Below are positions 10,566 through 21,991 of a stretch of DNA of 64,000 bases, in pieces. The notes beneath the pieces were generated by a model. That model saw only the letters and a program-made list of their open reading frames with translations, was not told where the DNA came from and ran no database searches. Each line of letters opens with the position of its first letter. The first letter of the stretch is position 1. The translations under genes and the position numbers were made by a program. Origin of the DNA: Calvatia gigantea (lineage: Eukaryota; Basidiomycota; Agaricomycetes; Agaricales; Lycoperdaceae); NCBI GenBank assembly GCA_025093985.1, contig JACAAK010000017.1, positions 558,001 to 622,000 on the forward strand. Direction: 5' to 3'.

Positions 10566-13500
10566 GGACCAGGCTTAGCAGGATAAGCTGTATGGAAATC
10601 TGCCACAAGTTCAGCTGCATGCTCTAATTCAGTAGTAGGCAGCCAAGAAGACTCTTCTTCAGTATCCTCATAACCCAACCAAATGACCTTGTATAATAAC
10701 TTGCAGGCACATTGATGGTCAATCTTCGAGTCAACAATGTGGGTGATTTCGTACTCTGGCTCGCCTTCAACTTCAATGGGTGGAGGAGGCGGGTCAGAGC
10801 AGCCATCAAATGGGTTAGGTGTGGCAGGTTCAAACATCGAAACATGGAATACTGGGTGAATGGCATGCATTGAGTCAGGTAAGCATAGAGTATAAGAATG
10901 GAACTGGGTTGAGTGATAATCTCATAAGGACCCAAATACTTCTCCGAGAGTTTCTTCGATGGCTGAGTCGTGCAGAAGAACTGCGCCTTAACAAAGACCT
11001 TTTGCCCAACTGTGAAGTTAGGTGCGGATGTCCAGCGGGCATCAGCGGATGACTAGTACTGTTCTTGAGCTTGCTTGATCTCAGATTTGAGTACTGTGTG
11101 GAGTTCATTGAGGTCGATGACAAATTGACATGCATGTGCGGATGCCAAGTTATATTCCAGGTAGACTGTGATATTGGGATGATAGCCTTTATTAGCAAAG
11201 AATAGGGAGATACCAGTAGTGGTACTAGGAGCGTTGTTATAGGCAACTTAGCTAGTGGCAGTAACTCAGCCCAGTTGTCCTGCTGGTAGTTGCAGTAGAC
11301 GTGGAGGTATTGCTCGAGAGTCTGGTTAGTCTGTTCAGTTTGTCCATTGCCCTCAGGGTAATACCTGGAGGTGAAGTGTAACTTCATGTCCAGTGCTTGT
11401 CCAAGCGAGTGGAAGAAGTGTGAAACAAATTCGGAGCCGTGATTGGATGTAACATGTTTGGGAACGCCATGTTTCAAGAATACATGAATGACAAATAGGC
11501 AGGTGAGTTCAGCCGAGGTGATGGTGTCATGAGTGGGAATGAACAAAGATTGCTTAGTGAGGCAATCAACGATAACAAGGATAGTGTCGTAGCTGGAAGA
11601 TGTGGAAAGTTTCTTGATGAAGTCCATAGAGATAGAGTTCCATGGCCATTCAGGAATGGGGAGCTGCTTGAGGTTTCCATAAGGTCAGTGTCGTTGTGGC
11701 TTAGAGCACATGCAGGTGACACAGGATTTGCAGAAATCTTTGACTGTTGTGTGGATTTCGGGCCAAGTGTAATCACATTGGACTAACTCCAGAGTCTTGT
11801 TCTGACCAAAGTGTCCAGAAAGGATGTGATCGTGCTTGTACTGTAGAATGTGAAGTTGAAGATTGTCAATATTGGGAACGTAGATCCTGTCATCAAGGCA
11901 GAGAAAACCAGACAAATCTACAGTCCAGCATCCTTCGGGTTTGGCTAGGTGTTGAGCTGTAGTCGGGTCTTGTGGAAGAGATGAAAGGATGTTGGAATGC
12001 AGCTGATCAAGGTCAATGATCGTGGCTGCATGAAGGAAAGGGGTATAAAGATAAGTAGCATGGATGGAGGCTGTGAGTTGTTCATGAGTAAAGACTAGAT
12101 GGAAGTTGTGAGGATTGACCATAGTGTAGCCATTATTCCCCCCTTTAGGGTAGACATCCCATTGTCTAGTTAAAGTGTCGGGCTTCATATCAAGTCAGCT
12201 GGGGCAAAAGCAGATGATGAGGTTGAACTGTGACAGGAATTCGGACTAGTGGGCTTGACGGCAGGTGAGGATTTTAGTGGTGCAGAAGTACTCCAGGTTC
12301 TTATAGTCAATGACAACGTCAATGGAAAGGGGAGCACCTTTGAGGTAATGCCGCCAGATCCTAAAAGCTTTGAAGATAGCCAGTAGTTCCTTGTCATGTG
12401 TGTCATAGTTCGACTCAGCCGAGGTAAATGTGTGGGAATGGAAGGCCATGGGGTGAACTTCACCATCTTCAGTGATGATAGAGAGGATGGCAGCTAGCGT
12501 GTAGTCAGATGCATCAGTCTCGATGATGATCTGAGCATCAGGAATCCAGTGGGTCAGGATAGGAGTGGAGGTGAAAGTGTCCTTCAATGATTGGAAAGCC
12601 TCTTGACATTTATCATTGAAGTTCCAAGGAATACCCTTGTGGGTAAGGTGGGTGAGAGGAACTACAATGTCAGAGTAGTTATAAATGAAGCAACAATAGA
12701 AGTTGGCGAAACCTAAGAAGGACTGTATGTCCTTGATTTTCTTCGGTTCTGGCCAGTCCTGGATAATCTTGACCTTGTCCTCAGACATCTTGAGACCATC
12801 AGGGGAAAGAATGTAACCAAGATATTCAACCATGTCAGACTCGAATTCGCACTTATCTGTATGGGTGTAGAGACCATTCTGCCTAAGCCGCTTGAGAACC
12901 TCACAGACTTGCTTGCAGTGTATACTGATGTCATCAGAATAGATGAGTATGTCGTCAAGATAAACCATAACACAGACATCTAAGAGATCTTTGAAGATGT
13001 CATTTATGAACCACTGGAAGGTGGCAGGTGCATTGGTAAGGCCAAAAGGCATAATGAGCCACTCAAACAATCCATAGTGGATTCGGAAGGCTGTTTTCCA
13101 TTCATCACCTTCTGCGATGCAGATGAGGTGATAAGCATGGCATAGGTCAATCTTGGTATAGATGCAGGCTTTGCAGGGCAAATCGAGTAGGTCGGATATG
13201 AAAGGAAGGGGGTAGTGATCCTTCTTGGTAATGCAGTTGAGACCTCAGAAGTCGATGCACAAATGGAGTGAGCCATCCTTTTTCTTGACAAAGAGGACAG
13301 GGGCTCTGTGAGGAGAGTTGGAGGGACAGATGAATCCAATAGCAAGGTTTTCATTGATGAATTTGTGTAGAGCCTCTAGTTCAACTTGAGATAGTGAATA
13401 GATGGTACCAACTGGTGATTGGCCACCTTCTTCAAGATTGATCTGGAGATCATATGGCTGATGTGGGGCAAGCTTGTCAGCCTTTATTTTACTAAAGATG

Positions 13501-13842
13501 TCAGTGAATTTGCGGTACTCTTCTGGAATATTGGACCAATCATCCTGGGGTTCCTCAACAGTGGCCGAGGAAGCTATTATAGATGGGTCATTGAGATTGA
13601 GGCTATACTGAACTGAACCAGGGAGGTGAGAGGCACAGAGGAAGGCAGTGGCATTAACCAGTGAGACATGCAGACAAGCCGTGTCAACCATGTCCATAAC
13701 AGAAGTGACAGAAGAAGCAGATGGTGAAGACTGTGAGGTGACAGATGGGGTGGCTGAAGCAGATGCTGCAGAGGATGCAGGTGTGACTGGAATGGACACA
13801 CTGCGAGCAGAAGTGGCAGGAAGTTCAGGCTGAAGTGGATGG
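10566..13842 (-). pseudogene. pol: Ty3/gypsy family G2 pol: reverse transcriptase, RNase H, integrase, chromodomain
   Basis: The order on the minus strand is: N-terminal linker (13799-13500), RT (about 13480-12900, VYLDD near 12960), RNase H (12560-12250), integrase zinc domain (12010-11690, CKSCVTC), integrase core (11627-11230) and C-terminal chromodomain (10760-10580, VIWLGYEDTEEESSWLP). The second integrase Asp appears replaced (SNHGSEF where SDxGSEF is usual); Glu in GNGQTEQ is kept. Several stops and frame shifts break it. The protease domain expected before RT is absent: the sequence switches to altered copia at about 13843. No 3' LTR is present at the left end. G2 is clearly different from G1. 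Confidence 0.9.
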
Positions 13843-16823
13843 AGTAAGAATACTGTATCCGTTGTTCTTCTCCATGCTTTTCAGCATGTTAAGTTTCCTA
13901 ATACATGTTACTCAATCGTATCGCTTTTTAGGGCTTAGAGAGTGTTTATCATGTTACGAACTACCGCGGCGCACATCAATTAAGACGGACCGGCGAAGTG
14001 TAGCCATTGAAAGCTTTAATCGTATGCGGTTATTCACCAGCAATTAAGGACTTGTTTTACTGTACTCCTCCCTCAGCGACGAGTATTTTTCGATTTAAAT
14101 GTCTACGCACATTGTTAATGGCGGATCATTATCGATGCAATTCCAGAAATAAAAGAATTTTCTCGCAAGTTTGTTAAGCTTCTGCGAGGCGAGAGCTCAT
14201 ATGGAGGTATAACCATCACATATTTTTAGGATGATCTATCCGAGCTATTGCGCTTTTCTGGTAGACGCTAGCGTGAACGCGTAGCAAGTCTTTATGCTTG
14301 TCTAACTCTAGTCGGTGAGTCCAAACGAGTTCTTCTTTGAAATTGAACGCCTAATCCATTATAGTCTACCTGTAGGTGACCCGCGTAATGAACAGTGCGG
14401 TCTTTCCTAATCAGGTTCAATTGTGCAATGCGTTTCAACCAGCGTTTCTAAAGCCGTCACTTTTTACAGTTATGTAGATCAATTTAGCCGCGGCAGTCAC
14501 TTGAGCCGGCGGAGCAATGATACTACAAGCCTTTTAAGCGGTAGAAATCCTGTAAAGGATGCGCATATAATGCATTAAATTGGCGAATATGTCAGCGTAA
14601 GACATAGGATATGGTGGGCGGAGATTTCTCGAATGGAAATGGAAAGGAATCAGGAGGTGATCGTGGAGTTTAATGGAATATATCCTGCGACATCGAAAGA
14701 TGGCGGATAAAGAAAGTGCTATCTCTTGCTTCGTGCAGGTTTTGCTCTCTTCTTTGCAAATGAACTGGTTTTACTGCTATCCAGTTCCTGAATCATGGCG
14801 TTTAAGGGTATATTCCCTCATCGAGTAAGGCATCCAAATGTGGATTGTTCGTAGAACTTTAAGCCTTTCTGTGTGCCGCTTGAACTCGAAAGTTCTCGTT
14901 AATTAAACGATCGAGGTATGTTACATCCCGAATAAGCGATCATGTTTGGGCGGTCATCATGTTAACTGATGCGCCGCGAAGCCAAACCCACAGTACAGAA
15001 CCAAATTAATGGTTTATCCCTTGATTTACACAGTTAAGTGTCTTCCACTGTAAACTCTTGGACTGGCGCTTTACGCTCTAGTCAACGCTAACTATCACTG
15101 AGACGGGTAAGACATTCCCGTTGCCATAAAGCTTTTAGGCTCTCAAAGTGTAGTGCGGATCAGTCTCTCTACATCAACTGTTGCGAAAGCATTGGGAGTA
15201 GGAGGTTTAAGTGGGTTATTCATGCCACGAATGTTTGCTATTGCTCTCGTTTAGACAAACTCTCCTCCATAATCAGTTGCGACATTGGCCGTTGTCTGCT
15301 ATACTGTAGAGGTTTCTCTAATGAATCTTAGAGCCTCATAACTTCTTTCGAAGGAGGACAACTATCATCATGAGATAGGAAGTCATAGGGTAGCGTCGTA
15401 ATTGACGACTAGCAATTCCATCAAGTCCGAGTATTACGCTCGAGGACGAGGATATTCGTCTAAAGGATTCTGGATAAAGGTACTGATGCAATTTCCCTTG
15501 TGAAATAATCCAGAGTGGCGATGAAATAATGCAACATCTTGACAAGTCGTAAAAGACGAGTGGAGAAGGCATAATCGTGGGAAGTTCTGTTTGATGATGT
15601 CAAACGATATGGTCTAGTAGGCGTAATGTTCAACTACCATTCATCTCCTTGCTTGTAATCGCAAGTTCGTGTACAACGATGAGATTGGGTGAACGAAAAC
15701 AGCTCTGCATGACTTATTGCAAAGGTGGTGACCTTCAACGATTGCCTCAAAAGTATTATACTCGAGGACATACGTTATAAGATTTTCTCGATATAGATCG
15801 GCTGCACACAAATGTGGCGCTACAAATCTTTATCCCTGATGTCATAGACAAATGCTGGAATATGAAAGCAGTTCAGATACTTGTCGTTCCTGTAGGATTC
15901 CAGTTTCTTGCCTCAAGCCTAATGAAAAGCGGCGAGGTCTAAGAATTAATTCTGGTGACACAGTGCTGAAGCTCAACCGTTATACGTTGGGAGCTATTCT
16001 GCTAATTCCTAGACTTGTCGTAATTTCCTTTCTTTGTAATGATGCGATTCACGAGATCCTGTAAAGGATATTCTTCTCAAGTGAATAGAGCGATTTGCTC
16101 CCGCTATCATCTTCATATAACCCGCAAGGATTTCTCACTTGTTGCGTAGAAGAGGATTTATAGCCAGCGCTTACATCTCACGCGGCACACCGTTATTCAT
16201 AGCATTTATCAAGGAGTATGAAGTCGAAAGTACTACCGTATATCCATCCATTGGTTATCAAGGTCAGCGACATCCGAAGATGGCGACACAAGAACTCCTC
16301 CGGCGCCAAGCTCCGTAAAGAGCGGTCTAAAGGATTTCTTAAGGAATTCGTCGGCGTGTTGCATTATATGGTGCTAAGCACATCCTCTTTCTCGATCATA
16401 GTTGCTAAATGGTGCGCTCAAGTCCTAATCATGGACGGCGACTTCCATGAAGTCAAACTTCCTTAAAGCGATCATTGTTATTCCTGTAGTTGGCGGACAA
16501 AGCATTTTAATGTGCTCGTCCATGCTCTTACTTAAAACAGGTCTTCAAACTTGGGCGCGTGGACATGCGCTTAACACAAGTGAAGGAACGTTGATGCTAG
16601 AAGCAGGGCGCGATATAAAGCGACGCAGCTCCTCTATAAGAGAAATAGTATATGGCGGCAGTCGCTTGAGCCAGCGACATATTTAAACTATATTCTGAAG
16701 TATTTCTTGAAACGACATAATGGCGGTATTACCAGCTCATTATCCTTCTCCCCTTATTTCCCAGCTGCAAGGACGCGATTAGCGTTCTTCTCCTTGCTCT
16801 CTTCTTTGGATATTTTCGCGAAT
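13843..16823 (-). pseudogene. Altered copia body, segment 2 (RT to protease/gag region)
   Basis: Its first about 200 bases match 63810-64000 in copy 2, so this is the same copia derivative. Further on, 14680-14850 aligns with the copia linker near 5860-6010 and about 15040-15400 with the copia integrase region near 6190-6560. Many short hairpins interrupt it (ATCCTGTAAAGGAT near 14547, GAGCGATTTGCTC near 16088). No open frame is believable. It separates the pol (left) and gag (right) parts of gypsy G2. Confidence 0.55.
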
Positions 16824-18378
16824 GCTGCAAGTGCTGCTGCTATTGGCATACTTCAGCCTTGTAGGTGACAGCCTTTGTAGTCGAAGTGGCTTTCTTCCTA
16901 CACTCGCTAACCTTGTGGCTGGCATTGCCACAGAACAGGCAGAGGTTGTTGTTGAGGTGGTGCTTGTGTTCTTTGGTAATCAGCTTGCCGTCCTTGCTGA
17001 GTTTGTCGGATAAGTTGGGTTTAGTGGGGGAGGACAATTTGGCAGGTGTGGAGGAGGATGGGGTAGTGTTGGCAGGTTTGTTCAAGGTGTTGCCCTTGCT
17101 GCTGCTGTGGTTGGGCTTGTTGCTGTTGCTGTTGCTGTTGTTGCTGTTGTTATTGTTGTTGCTGCTGGCCTTGTTCGAGGAAGGTCCAGGGTTGTTACCT
17201 GACTTCCTGTTGAGAGAAGTGGATGCCAATTCGGCTGCTTCCTTCGCACGGGTCTTCTTATGTTGACATTCCCAATAGTGATTATCGAGGATGATGGCTA
17301 CTTCACACATTTCGTTGAATGAGGTGGGCTTGCCATTGGGGCGAGAAGAGAGGGCATCTTGGAGATGATCAGGAAGGCCTTTGTAGTAGCAGTAGCAGAG
17401 GACGTCATCGCCCCATCAAAGTTGGGATGAGAGCCACATGAATTCGATGTTATAGGTGGTGATCTTCTCACTGTGCTTCATCTTCAGATTCTCCAGGAGT
17501 TTGGCCGATTCACCCTTCAGATCGGCTACACTGAAGTTAGTCTTGAGCTCAGTGGTGAACTCATCCCAGTTGGTAGACCAGGCATGGGATATGCCTTGAG
17601 TCTCTTCCTGGTCAATGCCAGTTTCAAACCAGTGAAGAGCAACATCAGTGAGGAAGGTGAGGGTGAAGTTGACCTTGGTGGTATCAGATGTGAATTGTGT
17701 AGGGTTGGCACAGAAGTAGAGTCGACATTGGAAAAAGAAGCGAGGAAAGTCATTGGGGTTGGCACTGCTGAATGGTTCAGGTTTGCGGGCCTTAGTATAG
17801 GGAGGTTGAGGAGGCTGGGGCAGCTGAGAGTGGGCATGATCATCTATGGCGTTAGTGAGGGATCTAATAGCGTGGGCCAGAGGGCAATCAAGTCCCCGAT
17901 GGCTGTGTGGCTCACTAGTGCTTATTTCATCATCACCATTGTCATCATTGTCCAATGGTTCCTTGGGTTTGTCATCGCCTCCAGGCCCATCACCTCCACC
18001 ATCATTGGGATTGGGGTAAGGGTAATCAGCATATTCTAAACCATCGTTCTGGTTATCGCCATAGTTGTCTTCATCATTAATACCATAGTCACCACCACCA
18101 GGGTAGCCAGGATCTCCAGGTGGGACTGTGCCGCCTACACCATTTCCACTACTCAGGCCCCGAGGTGGGCTGGAGCTATGTTTGGGAAGTTCCTCCCAGA
18201 TCAGCTCTGCGAAGGGGTTAGGGGAGTTTTGCAGGAAGTCACCTGGAATGGATAGGTAAGACCATTTCGATCTCTGAGTTCTGGGGGTGGATTGGGTTGA
18301 TGAAGGGGTTCATTTGGGATTGTTGTGAAGGGACTGATGAACAGTTGCACCAGTCTTAGTTCTGACAAATGTAGCCAT
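16824..18378 (-). pseudogene. gag: Gypsy G2 gag
   Basis: The start is chosen at 18378 (MATFVRTK), after a leader next to a putative LTR. The acidic, Gly/Pro/Asn/Asp-rich N-terminus is followed by a retrotransposon Gag capsid domain (about 17800-17380; RFFFQCRLYF, ALHWFE), an Asn/Ser low-complexity stretch (17190-17090) and one CCHC zinc knuckle (CLFCGNASHKVSEC, near 16940-16890). At least two in-frame stops occur (TGA near 18312 and a stop near 17416). Gag would package RNA into particles. Long antisense frames here are shadows of the Asn/Ser tract. Confidence 0.85.
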
Positions 18379-18548
18379 AGTAAGTGAAGGAATAGAAATT
18401 GACAGCAGGAGTTGGGAGTCTAAAATACTGTTAAGTGTGGATCACATGGGTGAGACGACTAGAGTCTAGACACCCAGGGATGATGCATGGATGCAGACAA
18501 AGATGAACAAAGCAGGCGAACTCAGAAGGACCATGGCTTCAACATATG
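18379..18548 (-). other. Putative G2 leader between LTR and gag
   Basis: This is 170 bases of non-coding sequence between the putative 5' LTR and the gag ATG. The primer-binding site should lie at its right end, but I could not assign a tRNA. Confidence 0.4.
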
Positions 18549-19042
18549 TGTTGTGCCCTCCTGCCGACAAGTGGTCCTAACTTCAGAATAAGGGATGAAG
18601 ACAGAGTCAGAGGCAGAGACAGAGACAGAGACAGAGGTAGAATAGAAGTAGCATGTCGCTAAGTAGATTTCAGACTGAGGATTACAGGTGAAGTAGCTAT
18701 GGTTTATATATGCGAGGAAGTATGGTTCTACAAAAGGAAACTACTATGACTTCAGGTGTGGGCCAGGTATGGCTGCTAGATAAAAACACCAGGAATGCAA
18801 CTAGCTAAAAGGAATAAGGTAAAACAGGAATGATATGAATGATAAAAGGGATTGCAAGGGAAACAGGAGTAGGTATGATGACCAGAGAAATGTACAAGGA
18901 GGATAATCGGAAATTAATGTCAGACATAACAGTAAGAATGGAGAGTGGGGGAGAGTGGGTGAGAGCGAATGGTAAATAAAATATAAAGTATAGTCCGGGT
19001 AAGAGCAGGTGAAGCAGGTGAGCATGTGTACAGGTTGTGACA
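18549..19042 (-). mobile_element. Putative 5' LTR of gypsy G2
   Basis: On the minus strand it runs TGTCACAACC...GGCACAACA, 494 bases, with the TG...CA ends typical of LTRs and the correct position upstream of gag. It includes an AT-rich TATATTTTATTTA block. There is no second copy in the window, so the boundaries are not confirmed. Confidence 0.5.
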
Positions 19043-19281
19043 ATCAAAAGGCAAATGTAACAGCAGTTAAATGAAGTCTATTGAATGAGAAATGAAAGAG
19101 TAATTCCACAATTACTGTGGAATACTGTAAGAGACTAAATTGACAAGATACACTATTCTACTCACCTGTGGAACACTATAAGAGACTAAAGGCCTCCAAA
19201 GTGTCCATAGGCAGCTACAAGTCCAACTGTCATGTGATTACAGTCACATGATCCAAACTTCATCAGTGATAAGTCTATCTT
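19043..19281. other. Unassigned spacer
   Basis: No gene is visible. It holds a short imperfect direct repeat (GTGGAATACTGTAAGAGAC near 19117, GTGGAACACTATAAGAGAC near 19168) and a palindrome ATTCCACA...TGTGGAAT near 19102-19122. Confidence 0.5.
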
Positions 19282-19400
19282 TGTTACATGCATTATTTTA
19301 CTTTGCAACTGGGCCCAGATTGTCTCCACTCAGGGAGAGGTTCAATGCTATAGCCCAGGAGTATTCAACAAGTCTCAATGACTTCTGTGCAGACTTCAGA
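19282..19400 (-). mobile_element. LTR-B fragment
   Basis: The first 119 bases of the LTR-B end, starting TGTTACATG, match the start of the next LTR at 19401 and the reverse of about 29740-29855. The remainder is missing. Confidence 0.7.
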
Positions 19401-20656
19401 TGTTACATATGTTACCTTACTTCACAACCAGGCCTGGATTGTCTCTACTCAGGAAAAGGTTCAACACTATAGCCTAGGAGTATACAACAAGTCTCAATGA
19501 CTTCTGTGTAGACTTCAGATTGCTCCCTTGAGTAGAAGCTCACACTTGTCTGAGAAGTCTGAGTTAAATGTCACTGTAGTTGTTACAAACTCAATTGCAG
19601 ACTAACCTTATTCCTCCTTAAATGTATTAACCTTCTTTCCTTAGACTTTCCTATTTTTCCTTCTGTATACCCTGGTCCATTCTTTATTTATTTATCACAT
19701 GTATTTCTACCTTTACTTCTTATAACTCATTCTAAGTCATGTTCCTGTTTCATCTTCTCTATTTTTCATTATCAAACTTCTATCTACTTGTCTCTGTCTT
19801 CCTATGACTCATATCCTCTCTTCTCTAGTCATTTCACCTATCCCTGTGATTCCTTATATTACCAATTAACCCATAGTAGTCTCCCATTGACTCATATCCA
19901 TTTACTATGTAATTCCTCATCTCTTATCTATAGCTAGTATATAACCCTAAGTAGTACCATTGTATTACCTTAGGTTATTCTAGTAACAAGCTTCCTTATC
20001 TTTGCTCATCTGCTACAAGGTTAACAACCTTGGGGACTGCAGTGACATTTAACTTGGACTTCTCAGACAAGTATGAGCTTCTACTCAAGGGAGTGATCTG
20101 AAGTCTGTACAGAAGTCATTAAGACTTGTCATATATTCCTAGGCTATAGTGTTGAACCTCTCCCTGAGTGGAGATGATTTGGGCCTGGTTGCAAAGTAAG
20201 GTAACACATGTAACAGTAGTCCCCAAGGTTATTAACCTTGTAGTAGATGAGTGAAGATAAGGAAGCTTGTTACTAGAATAACCTAAGGTAATACAAGTGT
20301 ACTACTTAATGTTTATATACTAGCTACACATAGAAGATGAGTAATTATGTAGTAAAAGGGTATGAGTCAATAGGAGACTACTACAGGTTAATTGGTAATC
20401 TAAGGAGTCATAGGAAGTAGAAAAGAAGCAATACAAGTTATAAGAAGATGGAGATGAGTAGATAGAAGTCTGATGATGGGGATAGAGAAGGTGAAACAGG
20501 AACATGACTCAGAATGAGTCATAAGAAGTAAAGGTAGAAATACATGTGTTAAATAAATAAAGAACAGACCAGGGTATATAGAAGAGAATAGGGAGGGTCC
20601 AATAGAAGGTTGATATGTAGATAGGAAGAGTCTGGGGATGTGGTAAGTTCATAACA
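19401..20656 (-). mobile_element. Solo LTR-B, reverse, interrupted by a forward LTR-B
   Basis: The minus-strand ends are TGTTATGAACTTACC (20656) and ...ATATGTAACA (19401). It is split by the forward LTR at 19581-20215. The flanking pentamers (TCAGA, TTAGC) do not match convincingly, so a clean target duplication cannot be claimed. Confidence 0.75.
19581..20215 (+). mobile_element. Solo LTR-B, forward, nested in a reverse LTR-B
   Basis: It is 635 bases, TGTTACAAACTC...ACATGTAACA, with perfect 5-base target duplications GTAGT (19576-19580 and 20216-20220). The pair forms a long inverted repeat. The family recurs at 29227-29855. Confidence 0.88.
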
Positions 20657-20827
20657 TTAGCCCATCTCTAGGTAAATTACTCTGAAATTTTACACAGACA
20701 AAACAGAGTAATCAAGGAATACTCTGTTATTGTAGTATTCATTGTCAAAGGCATCTCAGGAATTGTTTAGAACTTGTTCTTGAAAGCATTGTTTCATGTC
20801 TTCCATGGCTTGCACATGGTCAATATA
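20657..20827. other. Unassigned spacer left of Tc1 copy 1
   Basis: There are 171 bases with no gene; one short inverted repeat (AGAGTAAT...ATACTCT) is visible. It is not gypsy pol sequence, although the right flank of the Tc1 element is. Confidence 0.4.
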
Positions 20828-21989
20828 CAGTAAGGGACAAAACCCTTCCAATGATTTTGACTTTTTCATGAAATCTCAAATAACTCAGCAACCACTAAGC
20901 CAATTCATTTCAAATTTTAAATGAAGGTAGTCATGCTTCTTATCTACAAATATGTTTAAGCATTTAATATTATACTTTGTTTCTATGGAGATATGAATTA
21001 TTGAATATTATGAGTGCATTGGAAGGGTTTTGTCCCTCATCTTCTCCAGGCACATAACTCTGTTTACTGCTCTCAAACAAATTCAAATAAAATCATATGA
21101 TGAGAGTAGATTGTGTATAAAGATGAAAGCTTACTTCTCCAGGCCAAAGTAACCCAATAACTTATCTTCTGTTGACATGAAACCTCTCTCTTCTTCTCAG
21201 ATTGATCATATCCTCTTTCTCCTTGACAAAGGACATACTGCTACCCAAATTGCTTCCACTACTGGTTATTCCCTCAGTACTATCTCTAGAGTTTGCTCTA
21301 AACATAGGCCAACAATTTCCAAATCCACTGGTGGCTGTCCAAGCAAGCTTTCCCCCTCTGATACCAAATATGCTATTTGACTTCTCACCTCTTGCAAGGC
21401 CGATAATGCCTCTCAGGTCACAAAGGCCCTCCAAAATGTTACCAACCAACCTGTTTCATCCAAAACAATTCAAAGGACACTCAAAAGGGCAGGGATGAAG
21501 GCTGTAGTGAAGAGAAAACGGCCTTTACTCACTAGGGTTCACAAGCAGAAGAGGCTGGTGTTTGCAAAAACATATGCAAACTGGACTGTGGAGGACTGGA
21601 AGCAGGTAGTTTGGACAGATGAGACTAAAATCAATCGGATATATAGAATGGGGCAAAATTTCTGTATCAGTGTGTCAGAATTTGATAGAGAGTATGCCTA
21701 GGAGGGTTCAGGCTGTTTTACAGGCCAAAGGGGGCTGTACAAAGTACTAGAGAACTGATTTTGTGTAGTTTCAGACAGAGGGACAAAACCCTTCCAATGG
21801 ACTCATAATGTTGATTAATTCATATCACCACAGGAACTTAATATTACATAATGCTGTTTATACCTATTTGTAGATAAGATACAAGACTACCTACATTTAA
21901 ATTCTGAAGTGGATACCTTTACTAGTTGCTGAGTTATTTGAGATTTCATGAAAAAGTCAAAATCATTGGAAGGGTTTTGTCCCTTACTG
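20828..21989 (+). mobile_element. Tc1/mariner element, copy 1, internally deleted
   Basis: The ends CAGTAAGGGACAAAAC...GTTTTGTCCCTTACTG are flanked by TA on both sides (20826-20827, 21990-21991). Long terminal inverted repeats of about 210 bases each carry an inner, inverted copy of the terminal motif (near 21015-21036 and 21778). At 1162 bases it is about 440 shorter than copy 2, the loss being in the transposase. Confidence 0.92.
21177..21770 (+). pseudogene. Tc1 transposase, internally deleted
   Basis: It opens MKPLSSSQIDH, which also marks the likely true start of copies 2 and 3. The helix-turn-helix region and the GG.PSKLSP motif are present, then KAVVKRKRP and the first catalytic Asp (VVWTDETKIN, near 21615-21640). 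The sequence then jumps to the C-terminal tail (SEFDREYA, matching QNLIESMPRRV), losing about 150 residues including the second Asp and the Glu of the DD34E triad. A TGA lies near 21378. The product could not cut DNA. Confidence 0.88.
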
Positions 21990-21991
21990 TA

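Noticed and set aside
16865..17266. Leucine-rich open frame on the plus strand
   Set aside because: It is the antisense shadow of the Asn/Ser tract in G2 gag.
17473..18039. A 188-codon open frame on the plus strand
   Set aside because: It lies antisense to the G2 capsid domain, whose protein match is clear.
18801..19047. Two overlapping 80-codon frames
   Set aside because: They lie in the putative G2 LTR and are of low complexity, with no homology I recognise.
19396..20661. Target duplication for the outer LTR-B
   Set aside because: TCAGA and TTAGC share too few bases to claim.
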